From NCBI GenBank assembly GCA_964544885.1, contig CAZJDX010000020.1:3154-67153 (forward strand): DNA of 64,000 nucleotides. The letters are read 5' to 3'. The first letter of the stretch is position 1; each line of letters opens with the position of its first letter. Shown here one piece after another: positions 62,619-64,000 of this stretch. The position numbers were made by a program, and so were the translations under genes. The stretch comes from QQVM01 sp964544885 (lineage in GTDB: Bacteria; Bacteroidota; Bacteroidia; AKYH767-A; 2013-40CM-41-45). Below the pieces are notes generated by a model, which was given only the letters and a program-made list of their open reading frames with translations, did no database searches and was not told the origin of the DNA.

Positions 62619-63978
62619 CTTTGGAAGATTTTGGGAGAGCGCTTCCCGATTTGTTGGTGAAGCCCGGCAATAAGCGGTAGCAAAAAAGATAGATCGTTCC
62701 GTTCGATTCTCCGGTATCATCACCCAGAAAATAGAACTTATCACCTCTGACACGGTAATCAGCGAAGTACAATACACCGGCTACTGATGAATCAGCATAT
62801 TCCCATACCGGTTCGCCTGTTGTATCAGGTTCCGCAACATAAGGGATCCTGGTATTTCCATCTTCCAGCAAACTATTTCCAAGAAGGAGAGGTGAACCGT
62901 ACAGATTGACCATTTTACCGAAAGTAAGACCTTTTTCATTTCTGACCGTCAGTTTTTGTTCGCCTGCTTTGTTGAAGTGAATGGCGAGAGAGGCCTTCCG
63001 CCCTGACATATAATCGTTCTGCGATGCGGTCAGGTATGCTCCCGATTCATCGACAAACAGTTCATCCGCGTTACAATCGGTCATTCCGCCAAAGTGCAGG
63101 TTCTGTTGAAGGAGTTCTCCGTACCTGCTGAATTTGAGGAGGGGCAGATCAGAGCGATCGCTTCCATGGTTGATGAAGCCGCTGACATAAAGATTCATTG
63201 AATCATCTGCGGCCAGGTGAAAAGCGGCATCTCTCATGGAAAGCATGCCATCATAAATATATTCCCAGATTCTTCTTCCGGTGGAATCATATTTCTGAAG
63301 GATCATGTCAGAAGAGCGCATGCTCACGTCGTAACTTCCCGCCATATACACATTACAGGAATCGTCTGTGATCAAAGCATTGCAAACGTCCATGTTCTTT
63401 GTACCCCCGCTTATCGACCAGTGCGGAGTACCATCAGGATAAAATCTGAAAATGGAATAAGCAAGGTCCGAATCATTGGTAGAAACATGACCTCCGACGA
63501 TGATGTTGGCCATCAGGTCACAGGTGACGGCGGCAGGTGAATCAAAAAGTCCGTCTTTGCCTCCAAGTACTTTTGAAAAGACCGGCACGCCTTCGTTGGA
63601 AAACTTGAGCAGACACATATCACCATTTCCTTTCCTGTCCTTGCTCACACCAGCAACAATCACATCGCCATAATGATCAAGGCACAGGGCCACCGGAATG
63701 TCATCACCATGAGAGGGTCCGTCATAAATTCTTCTCCATATCTCATCACCGTCGGCGGAGAACTTCATGATCAGTATATCCTTGGTTGAATCCGGCATCC
63801 AGGTAATTCCGGTTATGTAACAATTTCCCAATCTGTCGAGCTCCATGGCAAGGGCCTTGTTGGCATGGTTCAGGGAGAATTTGATGGATTTTTTCCAATG
63901 CTCAACAAACTGAGCTTCCGCTTTACCGGGTAAAAGGCGAATGAACAGGAAAATCATGAAAAGAAGCCTGTGGCTCAT
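62599..63978 (-). CDS. Exported beta-propeller protein (SBBP-like repeats)
   Basis: A 459-residue protein with a signal peptide (about 1-22, AEAQ). Repeats of about 50 residues follow the form D-x-x-GN-xYitG-x-x-W-x-x-x-x-x-x-D-ill-KFsadG (for example ILIMKFSADGDEIWRRIYDG and MILQKYDSTGRRIWEYIYDG), typical of SBBP-type propeller proteins in Bacteroidota. There is no sorting domain, so it probably stays in the periplasm or is anchored otherwise. Its 3' end overlaps the GlcD-like gene start. Its upstream region is cut by the window end at 64000. Confidence 0.78.
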   Translation of the reverse strand: MSHRLLFMIFLFIRLLPGKAEAQFVEHWKKSIKFSLNHANKALAMELDRLGNCYITGITWMPDSTKDILIMKFSADGDEIWRRIYDGPSHGDDIPVALCLDHYGDVIVAGVSKDRKGNGDMCLLKFSNEGVPVFSKVLGGKDGLFDSPAAVTCDLMANIIVGGHVSTNDSDLAYSIFRFYPDGTPHWSISGGTKNMDVCNALITDDSCNVYMAGSYDVSMRSSDMILQKYDSTGRRIWEYIYDGMLSMRDAAFHLAADDSMNLYVSGFINHGSDRSDLPLLKFSRYGELLQQNLHFGGMTDCNADELFVDESGAYLTASQNDYMSGRKASLAIHFNKAGEQKLTVRNEKGLTFGKMVNLYGSPLLLGNSLLEDGNTRIPYVAEPDTTGEPVWEYADSSVAGVLYFADYRVRGDKFYFLGDDTGESNGTIYLFCYRLLPGFTNKSGSALPKSSKGAIRKN

Positions 63979-64000
63979 TGCAAACTGAATAAGGTTTGTT

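Noticed and set aside
62619..62777. 53-residue N-terminal extension of the GlcD-like enzyme
   Set aside because: It runs inside the upstream propeller gene and does not look like the family; the GTG at 62618 fits better.
1..64000. CRISPR arrays, tRNAs, insertion sequences or prophage
   Set aside because: No repeat-spacer pattern, no tRNA cloverleaf with a T-arm, and no transposase or integrase coding sequence was seen on either strand.

Overview
The window looks like chromosomal DNA from a member of the Bacteroidota (probably an environmental Sphingobacteriales/Chitinophagales-like lineage; the genus cannot be fixed from sequence alone). The evidence is five proteins with C-terminal type IX secretion (T9SS) sorting domains, four SusC/TonB-type or beta-barrel receptors with carboxypeptidase-regulatory N-domains, a GLPGLI protein, a DUF4249 lipoprotein, a PorE-like OmpA protein, very few Shine-Dalgarno sites, and repeated TAnnTTTG (-7) promoter boxes. 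Coding density is high, and there are no transposases, phage genes, CRISPR arrays or tRNAs. The only RNA gene I can support is rnpB.

Layout. 1-747: 3' part of a multi-membrane-span protein. 756-5256 (minus): beta-barrel receptor, GLPGLI protein and T9SS-secreted CBM9-like protein, divergent from a histidine kinase/response regulator pair (5371-7544). 7692-9529: SRPBCC protein and acyl-CoA transferase/hydrolase. 9638-12160 (minus): second beta-barrel receptor, divergent from rarA (12340-13623). 13796-17548: lipoprotein, outer-membrane protein, kdsA. 17549-23646 (minus): PorE-like protein, queE, folD, ffh, metallo-beta-lactamase-fold hydrolase and a small conserved protein. 23765-27229: three-subunit transhydrogenase (pntAA/pntAB/pntB) and ndk. 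27322-28757 (minus): DUF721 and recF. 28941-31114: TPR protein and comA. 31248-36439 (minus): two large T9SS cargo proteins. 36639-37691: small lipoprotein and DinB protein. 37905-38948 (minus): T9SS protein divergent from a second kinase/regulator pair (39079-41436). 41646-44349: membrane protein, TolB-like propeller, FAD oxidoreductase. 44325-48145 (minus): M48 protease, VWA protein, rnpB. 48365-53031: TonB receptor, DUF4249, trxB, pterin dehydratase. 53037-56471 (minus): T9SS subtilase, lipoprotein, AlkB-type membrane hydroxylase. 56803-60341: regulatory-domain protein, TonB receptor, small secreted protein. 60351-63978 (minus): SDR oxidoreductase, GlcD-type oxidase, beta-propeller exported protein.

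Most notable signal. The two two-component operons sit in near-identical divergent regulatory modules about 34 kb apart. Each has a minus-strand TAGATTTG box exactly 22 bp from an array of GTTAA direct repeats phased at 10-11 bp, and then a plus-strand TAnnTTTA box 32 bp downstream of the start of one repeat. In both cases the divergent gene encodes a T9SS-exported protein. I infer a pair of paralogous, autoregulated envelope-sensing modules whose OmpR-type regulators bind GTTAA direct repeats and drive secreted or outer-membrane proteins. A second theme is that several genes carry a -7 box only 3-9 nt before the start codon, which suggests leaderless or near-leaderless transcripts. All functional calls are made by recognising motifs by eye, without database searches.
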